DNA of 64,000 nt. It comes from Cristatella mucedo. Lineage: Eukaryota; Bryozoa; Phylactolaemata; Cristatellidae. Shown in pieces: positions 54,501 through 64,000 of this stretch (positions are counted from its first letter, which is position 1; each line of letters opens with the position of its first letter). Where the stretch lies: positions 2,796,001-2,860,000 of the forward strand of contig WPIO01000026.1 in the NCBI GenBank assembly GCA_009760855.2, read 5' to 3'. Under the pieces are notes generated by a model that saw only the letters and a list, made by a program, of their open reading frames with translations, searched no databases and was not told the DNA's origin. The position numbers and the translations under genes were made by a program.

Positions 54501-54715
54501 ACAAGGCAAACTGAGTGCTAGTTGCTTAAGTTCTCTTGGTCTAGTGTCGCTTTCTTGAGTAATGGCCTGACTACAGCTTTTTTGAAAGGTGCTGAGACAT
54601 GACCTGAGGCTAATGACATTAACTATGTTAGTTATTAATGGCAGCAGCAGATCAATGCAACGTAGAAACAGGACAGTGGAAATAGGGTCCAAAGGACTAG
54701 TCAAACGTGCTGGTT

Positions 54716-57207
54716 CTCAAGTAAGAAAATATACTTAGCATGGGTACTGGGTTTACTGGGTTTGTCGGTCAATGAATGGACAGATATATAAAATAGCGTC
54801 TGACAAGCGGTGCTGTTCTAGGTCTCTATGCAAGCGAATTTACAGCCGGCAAAGCATGCAGTGCATTAGCTTGCCAGCCCTGCTGCTGAGCTTAATGGCC
54901 TTTAGCGATAGATGATGTCTTGAACCCTTTTTCTGTTGGCATTATATCGTGGCTTTTGCATTTTCTCCTCGTAGTAGGTAATGCTGTAAAAATACTTGCA
55001 AGCCTACTGTGTGCTACATACATATGGTGCATATGAGCTCAGGCCACGACACAAATCATATAACCTGCAATGCTTAACACGGGTTGCATTGTGCTCACTT
55101 ACGTGCATTGGGTGACTTTCTCTGCATTGCAAATAGTCCTTATGCCAATGGAATCTCCGAGCATACATACTGGGTGGACAGCTAGCTTTTTGGCTGGGGA
55201 GATGGAAAGAGTGATGATTTCATTATCACAACGGTTTCTGTGATTATTGGGCCCACAGCAGGAGGAACGGGCACAGATGGCTTGCTTTTAGTTGTGCGAT
55301 AATTCTGCCGGTGCAAGCTGATGCTTTTCTTTTGCGTCCTGTGAGAAGATTTGAATAAATTTCGATATGAGCAAGGCCATGTAGTCCACCAAAGACAGAC
55401 CTCATCTACAAGGACTTTTTTTTTAAGAACAGATAGTTTGCCACCGATACTATGGCTATTCCAAGTCTTCAGCTGTATTCAAGGTAGATGAAATTTCTCT
55501 TTGACCGAGCAAAACTTTGTGCGTTGACATGTAACGTGGCTGCCATAATAACAAGGCAGTATACCTAGTAAATCAACTCCTGTACGACACAGCAATGCAA
55601 TCAAATTGATGAGCCAACTACAAGATAGTTGAAGGAAGCGTCAGTTAGAACATACCTTACGACACTGTTAGATTTCTTGGCAACCTTGTTTGGCTAATCA
55701 ACCTTTAGTACTGCCAGTTTCAGTACGTCAAGTATGCAGTTACCGAAAACTAAAGTCGTGTCTGACTGGCTTGCAGGCGTTGATCAACCGGAAGTGAGCC
55801 CACGCGAATATAAATGCAAATACTGGATACAAAGTATATGCACAATTATAAAATAAAACTAATCTATTGTGCAATAAAAAATAAGCATCTTAAATATTTT
55901 CTTATTTACCTCTTACAAAGATTTCTTTGCATACATTAAACACTGGGAGATAGCTCTCAAGAGAGGGGGCTCGAAAACTAGGTCAGCTGACATGCAGGCC
56001 CTTCTGTGGCAGCTATGGTGGAAGCAAGTTTACGTAAATTTTTTGCAGGTATAGTCTGATTATGGGACAAGATCGTTAGAGCAGAAAAGGGAAGCTGACA
56101 AAATAAATTTCCAAAATTATTTTCCATGTAGTGGAGGTATTACAGCGTTACAGATCATCGAGTCAGAAGAAAAAATGATTGAATGCAGTTTATAAGGGTA
56201 GCAGCTCCAGGAGTCTGATACAGTTTACATGACACAGGTACCGCGTGTGGGATTGATTTGATTTGTAACCGGGACAATCCAGCACTGATCCGCTTATGCC
56301 ATCGCGCACGTCTGTAACACCTCGGGTCTTTGCTGGGGGAGGGGGTAAGGCACTTGCAATTTACGGCCAAAGTAGTTTGTACACGTGCTACCTCAAGCAA
56401 TTTTTTGTGGCCAGCTCAAAGCAGTTCTTCATTGCAAACGGTAAGCAAGGGGAGAGCTACTATATAAAGCTGTTGAGCTGGTAAATATAAAAATGAGGCT
56501 ACAGAAATAGCTGAGCCGTACATTTTTTCCTATGCTGGTGATCCTGTGCTGGATAGTTCTCCTTCTTAGAAAAATGACGAGCATTAAATGAGCACCAGCA
56601 TCGGATACTGAGGAAAAGGGTGACACATGCGGTGCTTCGGAGAATATACTTTTGTATTTCAAGGGGGTGGTTCTGTAGAAGTCTTATGAGGCTTGTAGAT
56701 GTTTAGACCCCACAGACGCAAGCAGACGAGGTTTCTAAAAGCTTCATAGTGTTCCCCAAAAGTAAAAATGATCCTCTGAATTTGCGGACACTGCCAAATT
56801 GTTTGCATGGGAAGCTATGAACCTGGGCTTAAAGACATCTGGGGAGACATATTGGAGGAGTTGGCTGCATTTTATTATAAACCCACCCTTGCTTGACTAT
56901 TTCGCTCCACATAAGAAAGGCAGAGCTCTTAAAAATAAAATCACGTATGCCTACATTATATATGCTGCTTGCCTGCACTTTGTCACTCACAGATTCTTGA
57001 AGCAGTCTGACCACAGCTTAAGGAATAATAGGTCCATTCAAAACTGTGTGCCCGATATAACTTGTACTTGTTCAAGGAATCACGCAGACTTTCATAATAA
57101 TGAAAATAATAATTAAACGTTTATAATCCATTCAATGCACACTAGAACACTTTTTAGTATATTGAATAGGAAGCTTTTCAATAGCTTTGTTGAAACACGA
57201 ACAATTT

Positions 57208-57209
<2 letters not shown>
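54716..57209. other. Unassigned stretch, about 2.5 kb
   Basis: No known repeats or recognisable coding domains. Short open frames only. Candidate single-copy intergenic or intronic DNA. Confidence 0.4.

Positions 57210-57265
<56 letters not shown>
57210..57265 (+). repeat. (CA)n microsatellite
   Basis: A pure CA run of about 28 units. Confidence 0.98.
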
Positions 57266-57267
<2 letters not shown>

Positions 57268-57769
57268 ACGCACAAGGACAAGTAAAGGGAACAGTGAAAT
57301 GGCTACGATGAGCAGCTGTGTGGAATAGTGGCTACTTTTGAATATTGGCAAATTAGGATTTTGTTTATGCGATGTCAGGTGCTAGTAAGTACTCGGCTGT
57401 ATGACCTTGGCAACTAAAATAATGGCCCACAAAAATTGAGTAAAGGAAAGATTAGCTATTTCTAGTCACAGTTAAAGAGCAGACTGAAGAAAGAGATTTG
57501 AAGTTCACGAGAGGCACAAACAATCAACCGGAATCTGACGAATGGACAGTGCGAAGGGAAGCCCAGAAGGTTTGGGAAGCGTTTAAGATATTACAGATAA
57601 GGCGGTCGGACCGAGAGAGTTAAGGAACCCAAGTATTAGTGACAGATCGACCTTGCCGCTCAATAGTCTATAACTCAGTCTATAAGCAAGCCTTTCCTAT
57701 CAGCTGAGAAGAAGACTTTGCACAGCTGCTGCTGACTGTGTAGTTCCGTGACCAGTTTCTGAACACCTG
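57266..57769. other. Unassigned stretch
   Basis: No recognised feature between the (CA)n run and the LINE-A copy. Confidence 0.45.
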
Positions 57770-58133
57770 TGGAAAACAGTGACCAGTTTCTCGAAGTTAA
57801 GCTTGTCCAATGCTAGAGTTTAAAATATCTCTCAAAGCAACAAGGCTACCTCTTTTGCGGAAGTAAGCCCATACTGGATGAATCTGGCCATCCGGCAATC
57901 TTAAATCTCCTGGCCTGTCCAGATTTAAAAAGAAAATAAAAACGCATCTATTTATCATAGCATTTAGTGGGTCCGTGTGATTCGTCCTGTATGTGCTTAG
58001 GCGGGCTGACGCTGTGCATCCTGCCACTAACCAAACTTGCATGCTGACCCTGTGCATGTCACCTCTAACCATGTTTTTCTTGTTGTTTATTGAGCATGCT
58101 ACCGCTAACAATTCGATCGTACTTCCTTTGCAG

Positions 58134-58168
<35 letters not shown>

Positions 58169-58183
58169 ATATATATATATATG

Positions 58184-58265
<82 letters not shown>

Positions 58266-58330
58266 AAGTGCCCAGAAAGAGATTGAGTTCTCTGAGGGTG
58301 CTATGTCAAATGCATTATTATTATTATTAA
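57770..58330 (+). mobile_element. LINE-A 3' part with a TA microsatellite in its 3' UTR
   Basis: Degraded ORF2 end (AGATTTAAAAAGAAAATAAA, TTTATCATAGCATTTAGTGG), 3' UTR (CATGCTGACCCTGTGCATGT), then TTCCTTTGCAG. A roughly 130-bp TA/TG run sits at 58133-58264, and the hairpin AAAGTGCCCAGAAAGAGATT...GAGGGTGCTATGTCAA and (ATT)n tail follow. The run has grown between CAG and the hairpin, where other copies have only a few bases. Confidence 0.85.
58133..58264 (+). repeat. (TA)n/(TG)n microsatellite
   Basis: TATATA run with ATGTGTGTGTGTATATAT interruptions, inside the LINE-A 3' UTR. Confidence 0.97.
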
Positions 58331-59228
58331 ATCACCCTGGCAAGTGCACACATTAATGCCGCACTTGAACAAAATAGTACACAGTAACCATTAATTAATC
58401 TCGTGACCATTTGACAAGCCTATCTCGCGAGTAACTAATCATGTCTCTTGCCTTGCACATGTTCACTGGCACATGCCGTATTCTTGTAACATCGTACAAT
58501 CGCTAGAGATTCATAAATGTAGATACACACATAGCATGCTTTTGCATTTCGTTTGCATGCAGAAAAATACACAGAAAACGGTAAGAACTACATACATCTG
58601 CATTTGGCTAGTAGCGGCAGAGCAATCGCTATGGCCAAATGCAGCACCTGTTACTTGCACTACAGTACAGCACTCAGCTAAAGCAACCACTTTGGAAATT
58701 GTCAAGAACTACCCCATTTATTTGTTTCACGTGCATAGATATTTCTGAAATATTGTACTCAACTTAGCAAACACGGTCTAGGTCGCACCGGTTGCCAAAG
58801 CCATCATGTGCTCTTCCAAGTAAACGCAACATCTTATGCTACATCCGTTGACATGCGTCTGCACAAGGCCGGATGCCAGCATGGCTGTATGACAAACTTT
58901 TAAAGTACACAACGAGGGCAGCTAACGCAAGTGAACTCTAAGCGAGCCGGCTAATGATGATGAACTACATTTAATGGGCATAGCAGAAATGTCGCCAGAA
59001 AGTGGCTACAGATTGACAATTCGAATACGCCGAACGAGGCAATTGCCAATATGCCAGAATAACAATAGTGGTAATAGGTCGTGCACATTACAAGTCCCTG
59101 CAAGAGAATAAGTAACCAAGGACTAGTATTGCACGGTATCAAGTATGCAAAGTCAAACAAGTATCACTCCTATGCCAGCATGCTAAAGCGAACATTAAGA
59201 GACACGAGGCCACTGGCTAATACTGAGC
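58331..59228. other. Unassigned stretch
   Basis: No gene or repeat recognised. Confidence 0.45.
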
Positions 59229-59402
59229 TGTGATGGCACACTAGGTAAGGCGGTTGCTTTCACGACCTCGGTCCCGAGGTCGTGGGTTCGATTCCTGCGG
59301 TGGGTGATTCTTTATCGCCACTGCAAGCGGTGGTGATAGCCGTAAAGGCTCTTCTGTCGCTATACAAAAAGAGGCTGTTTAATCAGCTAGGATTTTTTTT
59401 TA
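59229..59402 (+). repeat. SINE-A, best-preserved copy
   Basis: Head TGATGGCACACTAGGTAAGG (box A-like) and GTGGGTTCGATTCCTGCGGT (box B GGTTCGATTCC), body GCCACTGCAAGCGGTGGTGA, end CGCTATACAAAAAGAGGCTG and a T-run tail. The complete Pol III promoter boxes make it the likeliest transcribed copy. Confidence 0.9.
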
Positions 59403-60145
59403 ATACTAGCCTATACTGGCCTGCACTAGCAACATGCAATGGATCACGCACGGACGTGCACAAGCAAAAACAACTGGAAAAAACACTCAAATTTGCCAAA
59501 AAACTTGGGCAAGGAAAAGCTGATTGTCTAAAACGGATTTCTCGAGCTAAGATTGTAATTAATTGTAATTAGTTAAAATTGATTACAAATAATAATTAAA
59601 ACATTAATTGCAAGGGTGAAATGTAATTGAAAGTATTGGCGATGACCAGAAGCGAATTACTAGCTTGTGGTGCATTTCAGCAAAGGGCTCGATTGCAAAA
59701 AAGATTTACATTTCGTACCAGGGACGTGGAGACGATCAGAGGCTGATGAGAAAGTGGTATGAGAGGGCTCTCACATTGGCAACAAGGTCAGACAGGTGCT
59801 TGCGAATTAAGTGAATGAGTAGCAAAACGAAGGAGCTCGAAATGGATTTGACTCTTGATAGGGACCCAGCGAAGCTCAGACGGCAGCAGTTTGGTGTGGC
59901 AGCTATGACGCTGACGACCAATTAGACTAGCCACTGAGTTGAGGGCCTAGATGGAGTTCAAAAAAGGTGATGGCAAATATCTACACGAAATGGCACACGC
60001 ACTTGAGTTAATTCGTCTTTCTTATCCTTACATTTGATTACAGATTTAAATTTCTTTTTTCGTCAAAATTTTCAATTCTGTTTTGCATTCCCATAATCAA
60101 CATCAAATAGCTGTTTTACACAAAAGCGTTGCTTATGTCGTCAGG
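59403..60145. other. Unassigned stretch
   Basis: AT-rich, no recognised feature. It may include the target flank of the LINE-B. Confidence 0.45.
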
Positions 60146-61882
60146 AGAAAGATATTTTAAAATTTGCCGGTCTCCGATGTTTCTGCCTGTGATGTGGCTG
60201 CCTTAATAAGGTCTAGCAAAAAGAGCTCGTCTCCTGAAGACCCTATACCTTCATCTCTGTGGTCTTCACTTGCAGACCAACTTAGCCCTGCCATAACCAA
60301 GATTTGTAATGCTTCTTTGGGAAAAGGGGTCGTACCCAAGTCCTTCAAATCGGCAATCGTTAGACCTATTCTTTAAAAGCCTGGATTAGACACAGAGGTC
60401 CTTGCAAACTATCGGCCAGTTTCCCTTCTTCCGTTCTTATCAAAAATTCTTGAAAAAATTGTTGCTAAGCAGCTAGTTGAACATATTGAAAAGAATGGAA
60501 TGTCAGCAACATTTCAATCAGGGTTCAAGAGGCAGCACTCTACTGAAACTGCTCTCCTCCGTGTTAACAATGACATTCTAGGTGGCAACGACGACGGGAA
60601 TGTCACTGCCCTAGCTCTGCTAGATCTGTCTGCTGCCTTCGACACCATTGATCACGAAGTTCTGCTTGAACGATTGAGAACAACGATCGGTCTGGCAGAC
60701 GAAGCACTGGCGTGGTTTAAATCATACTTATCTGATCGTTTTCAATCCGTGTCGTGTGGGGGTCAGGTCTCAGACATGAGAAGGGTCACCTGTGGAGTCC
60801 CTCAAGGGTCTGTACTCGGTCCCTTGCTGTTCTCCATTTATACACAACCTCTGGGAAAAGTGATTACGGCCCATGGAATAGGATATCACTTCTATGCTGA
60901 CGATACTCAGTTGTATTTGTCATTTAAACCGTCGGAATCTGCTGCAGCAACTGAGAAATTGAATGCTTGCCTTGCCGATATTCGATCCTGGATGTCGGAA
61001 AGCTTCCTGAAATTAAATGACGATAAAACCGAACTGCTGCTCATAGGACACCCTAAACGTGTGGCTGGATTAAAAGGCTTTGCTGTTCTAATAGGTGATC
61101 CTATTGTGCGGCCATCACAACTTGCTCGAGATTTAGGTGTCGTGTTCGACAGCTGCCTCGATTTCAAAAGCTTCATTGAGAAGACTGCCTCTACAGCTAG
61201 CCATCACATCCGATCCCTATCCAAAATTAGGAGCTGTCTCCCACAGTGGCTTGTAAAAAATTTAACTAGCTCTTTAGTTCTGTCTCGGCTTGATTATTGT
61301 AATTCCCTTTTGGCTGGGCTGCCAAAGAAAGCTAGTATGCCACTACAGCGGACTATGAATATGGCTGCAAGGCTGGTATTCAAGTCCCAGCGGTTTGAGC
61401 ACGTGTCTCCATTGCTGAAAGAGCTAGGATGGTTGCCGGTTGAGCAAAGGATACAGAGCAAAGTTCTTACGCTGACCCACAAGGCCCGCCACGGCTTGGC
61501 TCCCTCGTACCTAGCTGAACTGCTGCACTAATTTCAGCCTGTTCGTGCCCTCAGGTCCTGTGTGGACAATAAATTAGCTGTCCCATTCCTCCTCTTAAAG
61601 ACAGTTGGCGACAGAAGCTTTAGCTCTGCAGGTCCTAGACTGTGGAACTCGCTTCCACAATTCTTGCGCAACGACAACTACTCTCCTACTGCCGACTGTG
61701 GCACATCCTTTTCAGCGGTCCTGAACTGCTACTTCTATGCTACTCACTACCTCAACTGCTCTCCTGACTCTGCTATGCTTCCCACTTTCTCTTTGTTGCG
61801 TGAGACGAAGTCTGTTGGCTACCGAATGCGTACCGAAAGTCGCTTAGGCTGTGAGTGCGCTATACAAAACTCTCCTGCGTAA
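60146..61882 (+). pseudogene. LINE-B ORF2 (reverse transcriptase and C-terminal domain) with two stops
   Basis: Replicates the element by target-primed reverse transcription. In one frame: linker SSPEDPIPSSLWSSLADQLS, then stop TAA at 60374-60376, NYRPVSLLPFLSKILEKIVA (RT start), FQSGFKRQHSTETALL, LALLDLSAAFDTIDHEVLLE (first catalytic Asp), PQGSVLGPLLFSIYTQPLG (about 60800), and [13 protein letters not shown] with the catalytic YADD at 60893-60904. WMSESFLKLNDDKTELLLIG and LSRLDYCNSLLAGLPKKASM follow, then stop TAA at 61529-61531 where sister copies have CAG in AELLHQFQPVRA, and finally GDRSFSSAGPRLWNSLPQFL and the terminal CAIQNSPA. All RT catalytic residues are present. The open part 60500-61531 has 343 codons. 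The first stop lies just before the RT core. Confidence 0.9.
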
Positions 61883-61934
61883 CACCCACATGGTCTTTAT
61901 GACTTTGTGGAGTTACAGACGGAGATACATACAT
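60146..61934 (+). mobile_element. LINE-B, best copy, 5'-truncated before the RT domain
   Basis: A non-LTR retrotransposon of the L2/CR1 group inserted next to, or into, a LINE-A. It contains the end of the linker, the whole RT domain, the C-terminal domain, TAA at 61880-61882, the 3' UTR and a short ACATACAT end. The endonuclease is missing. Two premature stops are the only obvious defects, which makes it the youngest long element in the window. Confidence 0.9.
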
Positions 61935-61935
61935 G

Positions 61936-64000
61936 GGCATAATACGGACATTAGACTAGCTAGACTTACTAAGCACAAGCTTGAGAAAGCATGCACAAGA
62001 TTTGGGCTGACTGTCGATCGACTGGCATCCAGTGATTTCTACAGATCAGACCAATCTATCATAACAGGGGCCATGTCAGGCTTTTATAAAAAAAAATCAT
62101 TGGCGAATGAAAGATGCACTATCCAAAAATGATTATGTCGACCATCAACCATCTCCTTAACCACTCCACGCTCAGCTCCTTACCCAGTGATCCTTACGGC
62201 GATCTAGGAGATCACTTCCCCAGCTTCTTTGTCAGCAAGATAGACAAGATCAAAGAGTTAATTCCCAGGGTTCCATCCCCACTGGACTCCTCTCCCCAGT
62301 AACATCCCCACAGGTTTCATCGCCCTCAATTCATTGCAGCACCTCAATGCCTGCATTCAATCCTATCCCTGATGACCTCATCTCGAAGTGGATCTCCAGG
62401 TAAGAGAAGACTGCTAGCCACCCACCTAGTATTCTCCTTTTGTGGTGCACAGATTTGCTGCTGCCATTAACAGCTAACTTGATAAATGTGCCTTTTGCCT
62501 TCAGTTCTTGTCCCTGTGCCTTTCAAAAAAGCTGCTGTTGGGCCACTCATTAAAGGCAGCACTAGACCAGGAGAACTCGAGTAACTTCTGCCCATTCTCT
62601 CTACTGCCGTTCTTATCTAAGACACTGAAACAAATTGTGGCAGATCAAGTAGACTTTAGATTGAAACGTTCTTGTTAAAAAAAACTGGAGCATATAAGTG
62701 GTAGACCAGCTAAACTAGTATATCGAATTTTCAAACGTAGCAAGTAAATTCCAATATAGAGGGTATAGGGCCAATTACTCAGCAGAGTCAGCATCGCTGT
62801 GAGTGAATGGTGAGATGGGCAGCCTAGGTAGAGTCTCTTAGATATTGTAGCTGGATCCTTGAGCAGTGTTTACTGCCAAAGATCATCAAGTCCTTCTCTA
62901 TCACCTCTCTCTCGCCTGTGTCTCATTGGCACAGCACTGCAATGATTTAGGTCACACTTGAATACAAGACTCCAGAACATTAATGTCAACAGGCAGCAGT
63001 CATTAGAGGATCATATAAAGTATGGGTTACCCTGGGGCTCTGCGATTGGTCAATTAGATTTAAAAATGTATACACACTCCGTTTCTGGTTCGATCGCCAA
63101 GACTCCTGCTCCAACTGTTCTCTCATTCTTCCCAGCTTTCTGGCGCACCAACCTCCCCCAACTCCCTTGCTGCATGTATTGCTGACGTTCGCACTTGGAT
63201 GGCAAAAGATTTTCTCGAATTTAATTACGATAGAACCGACTTACTAGTTATTGGCTAGCAATATGTCCCTCGGAAATCGGATAAGCTTCCCTAAAAATAG
63301 ATTCGGCCAGCGTATCTCCAGTAACGTATGCACAAAATCCGGGTGTCCTGTTAGAAAATGAAATCACTAGGGTATCACATCAGCTCGGCAGCCGAGTCTG
63401 CCTATTTTCAGCTGCTATACATTACAAAGATTGGTACCTTTTTAGACAGGGAGTCGACGTCCAAGTTGGTTTATACATTTGCGACACTCAATCTCGAATT
63501 ATGTCACTCTCAACTTGAAAGTCTTCTAGCCTGTGCAATAAGACGCTTTCACTTAATGCAAAACTCGGCAGCCAGGCTCGTCTATCGCGAGTCTCGCAGT
63601 AGCCACATCTCACCACTTCTTGCCCACCTGCACTGGCTTCTAATCAAACAGCGACATCGACTTTGAGGTTTTTTCACTCACTTTTAGGTCCCTTCATTGT
63701 TTTTTCTCCAGCCTATTTAGCCGAAATACTCTCCAACCAGGCCGGGCAGCGTACCGCCGGCTTACCGGGATACAATAGTTAATCTACGTCTCGAGCCAAT
63801 ATATAAAATCTTTTGAAGTCTTTAATTCGTATGTTCTCAGAACATTGATCTCACTACTGATTGAAATCTCGGGATCCACTGACTTGAAGACATTTAAAAT
63901 AAAAGCTCCAACGCATCTGCTCCCAATAGCAGTTGCTTGGACTGTGTGCATTTTCCGTGAGCTTATGCATGTTGTTGCTGTGCATGCCGTCAATAAGCAT
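61936..64000 (+). mobile_element. LINE-A, decayed, from linker to post-RT region, cut by window end
   Basis: Sense LINE-A pieces in order: LARLTKHKLEKACTRFGLTV and DFYRSDQSIITGAMSGFYKK (linker, 61.95-62.1 kb), STINHLLNHSTLSSLPSDPY (62.15 kb), and PFSLLPFLSKTLKQIVADQV (RT start, 62.6 kb). RT relics follow: a degraded region after FDTIDH (62.9 kb), HLNTRLQNINVNRQQS and GLPWGSAIGQL, the PQGS block mutated to PWGS. The post-RT region is at 63.35-63.66 kb (RRFHLMQNSAARLVYRESRS). The 3' UTR begins near 63.95 kb and the tail lies outside the window. Many frameshifts and stops. Confidence 0.8.

Larger units (their letters stand above)
52894..54715 (-). mobile_element. LINE-A interrupted by a solo LTR and a LINE-B
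   Basis: Minus-strand LINE-A. (AAT)n tail and hairpin at 52894-52980, 3' UTR to 53190, and a deletion of most of the post-RT region. The RT C-terminal part is at 53200-53380, then the solo LTR 53383-53694. The RT core is at 53700-54078 (LSAAFDTIDHKVLLECISSR, LGITGTALQWFRSYLSGRLQ, and YRVPQGSAV before the LTR; RT start SNLASKFQSGFIVNHSTES), then LINE-B 54079-54500, and finally the linker at 54505-54715. The order and strand of the LINE-A pieces are collinear across both insertions. Confidence 0.85.

Overview
The window reads as nuclear DNA of a multicellular animal, most likely an invertebrate or non-vertebrate deuterostome; the sequence alone does not fix the taxon. The reasons are the mobile elements (L2/CR1-type LINEs, tRNA-derived SINEs, a Ty3/gypsy element with the Gmr1 gene order, mariner/pogo-like and hAT relics), abundant microsatellites, and one candidate gene with small exons, GT..AG borders and matched intron phases. 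There is no prokaryotic gene organisation, no rRNA and no functional-looking tRNA.

Most recognisable sequence is retrotransposon debris. LINE-A ends in an AT-rich hairpin followed by (ATT)n and occurs at least 17 times. LINE-B ends in (ACATT)n and occurs at least 9 times. Both encode RT of the L2/CR1 group. The best LINE-B copy (60.15-61.93 kb) has only two premature stops from the start of its RT region to the end of ORF2. LINE-A is nearly full length but decayed at 7.3-10.6 kb. Two tRNA-derived SINE families are also present, and SINE-B shares its 3' hairpin with LINE-A.

Layout: 0-5.5 kb, decayed LINEs and SINEs; 7.3-10.6 kb, LINE-A holding a LINE-B insertion; 11-17 kb, SINEs, a hAT transposase C-terminus and a minus-strand LINE-B; 17-21 kb, LINE-B ends and microsatellites; 21.6-23.4 kb, a decayed copy of an unnamed multicopy animal ORF family split by a LINE-A end; 23.9-25.7 kb, LINE-A; 26.4-32.5 kb, minus-strand exons of a putative host gene encoding PKD/Ig-like beta-sandwich repeats; 33.9-35.6 kb, two solo LTRs; 36-38.5 kb, GC-rich unique-looking DNA; 41.1-41.9 kb, a mariner/pogo-like element with TIRs; 44.3-49.5 kb, a LINE-A with a 5' inversion, itself interrupted by a complete-ended Gmr1-like LTR element; 52.9-54.7 kb, a LINE-A hit by a solo LTR and a LINE-B; 57.8-64 kb, LINE-A, SINE-A, LINE-B and LINE-A again.

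The most notable points are: the LTR element whose integrase lies upstream of reverse transcriptase; the exon chain of a possible PKD/Ig-repeat receptor gene; three copies of one solo LTR, each with its own exact 5-bp target duplication; and the shared SINE/LINE 3' hairpin. All homology calls were made by eye, without database searches.
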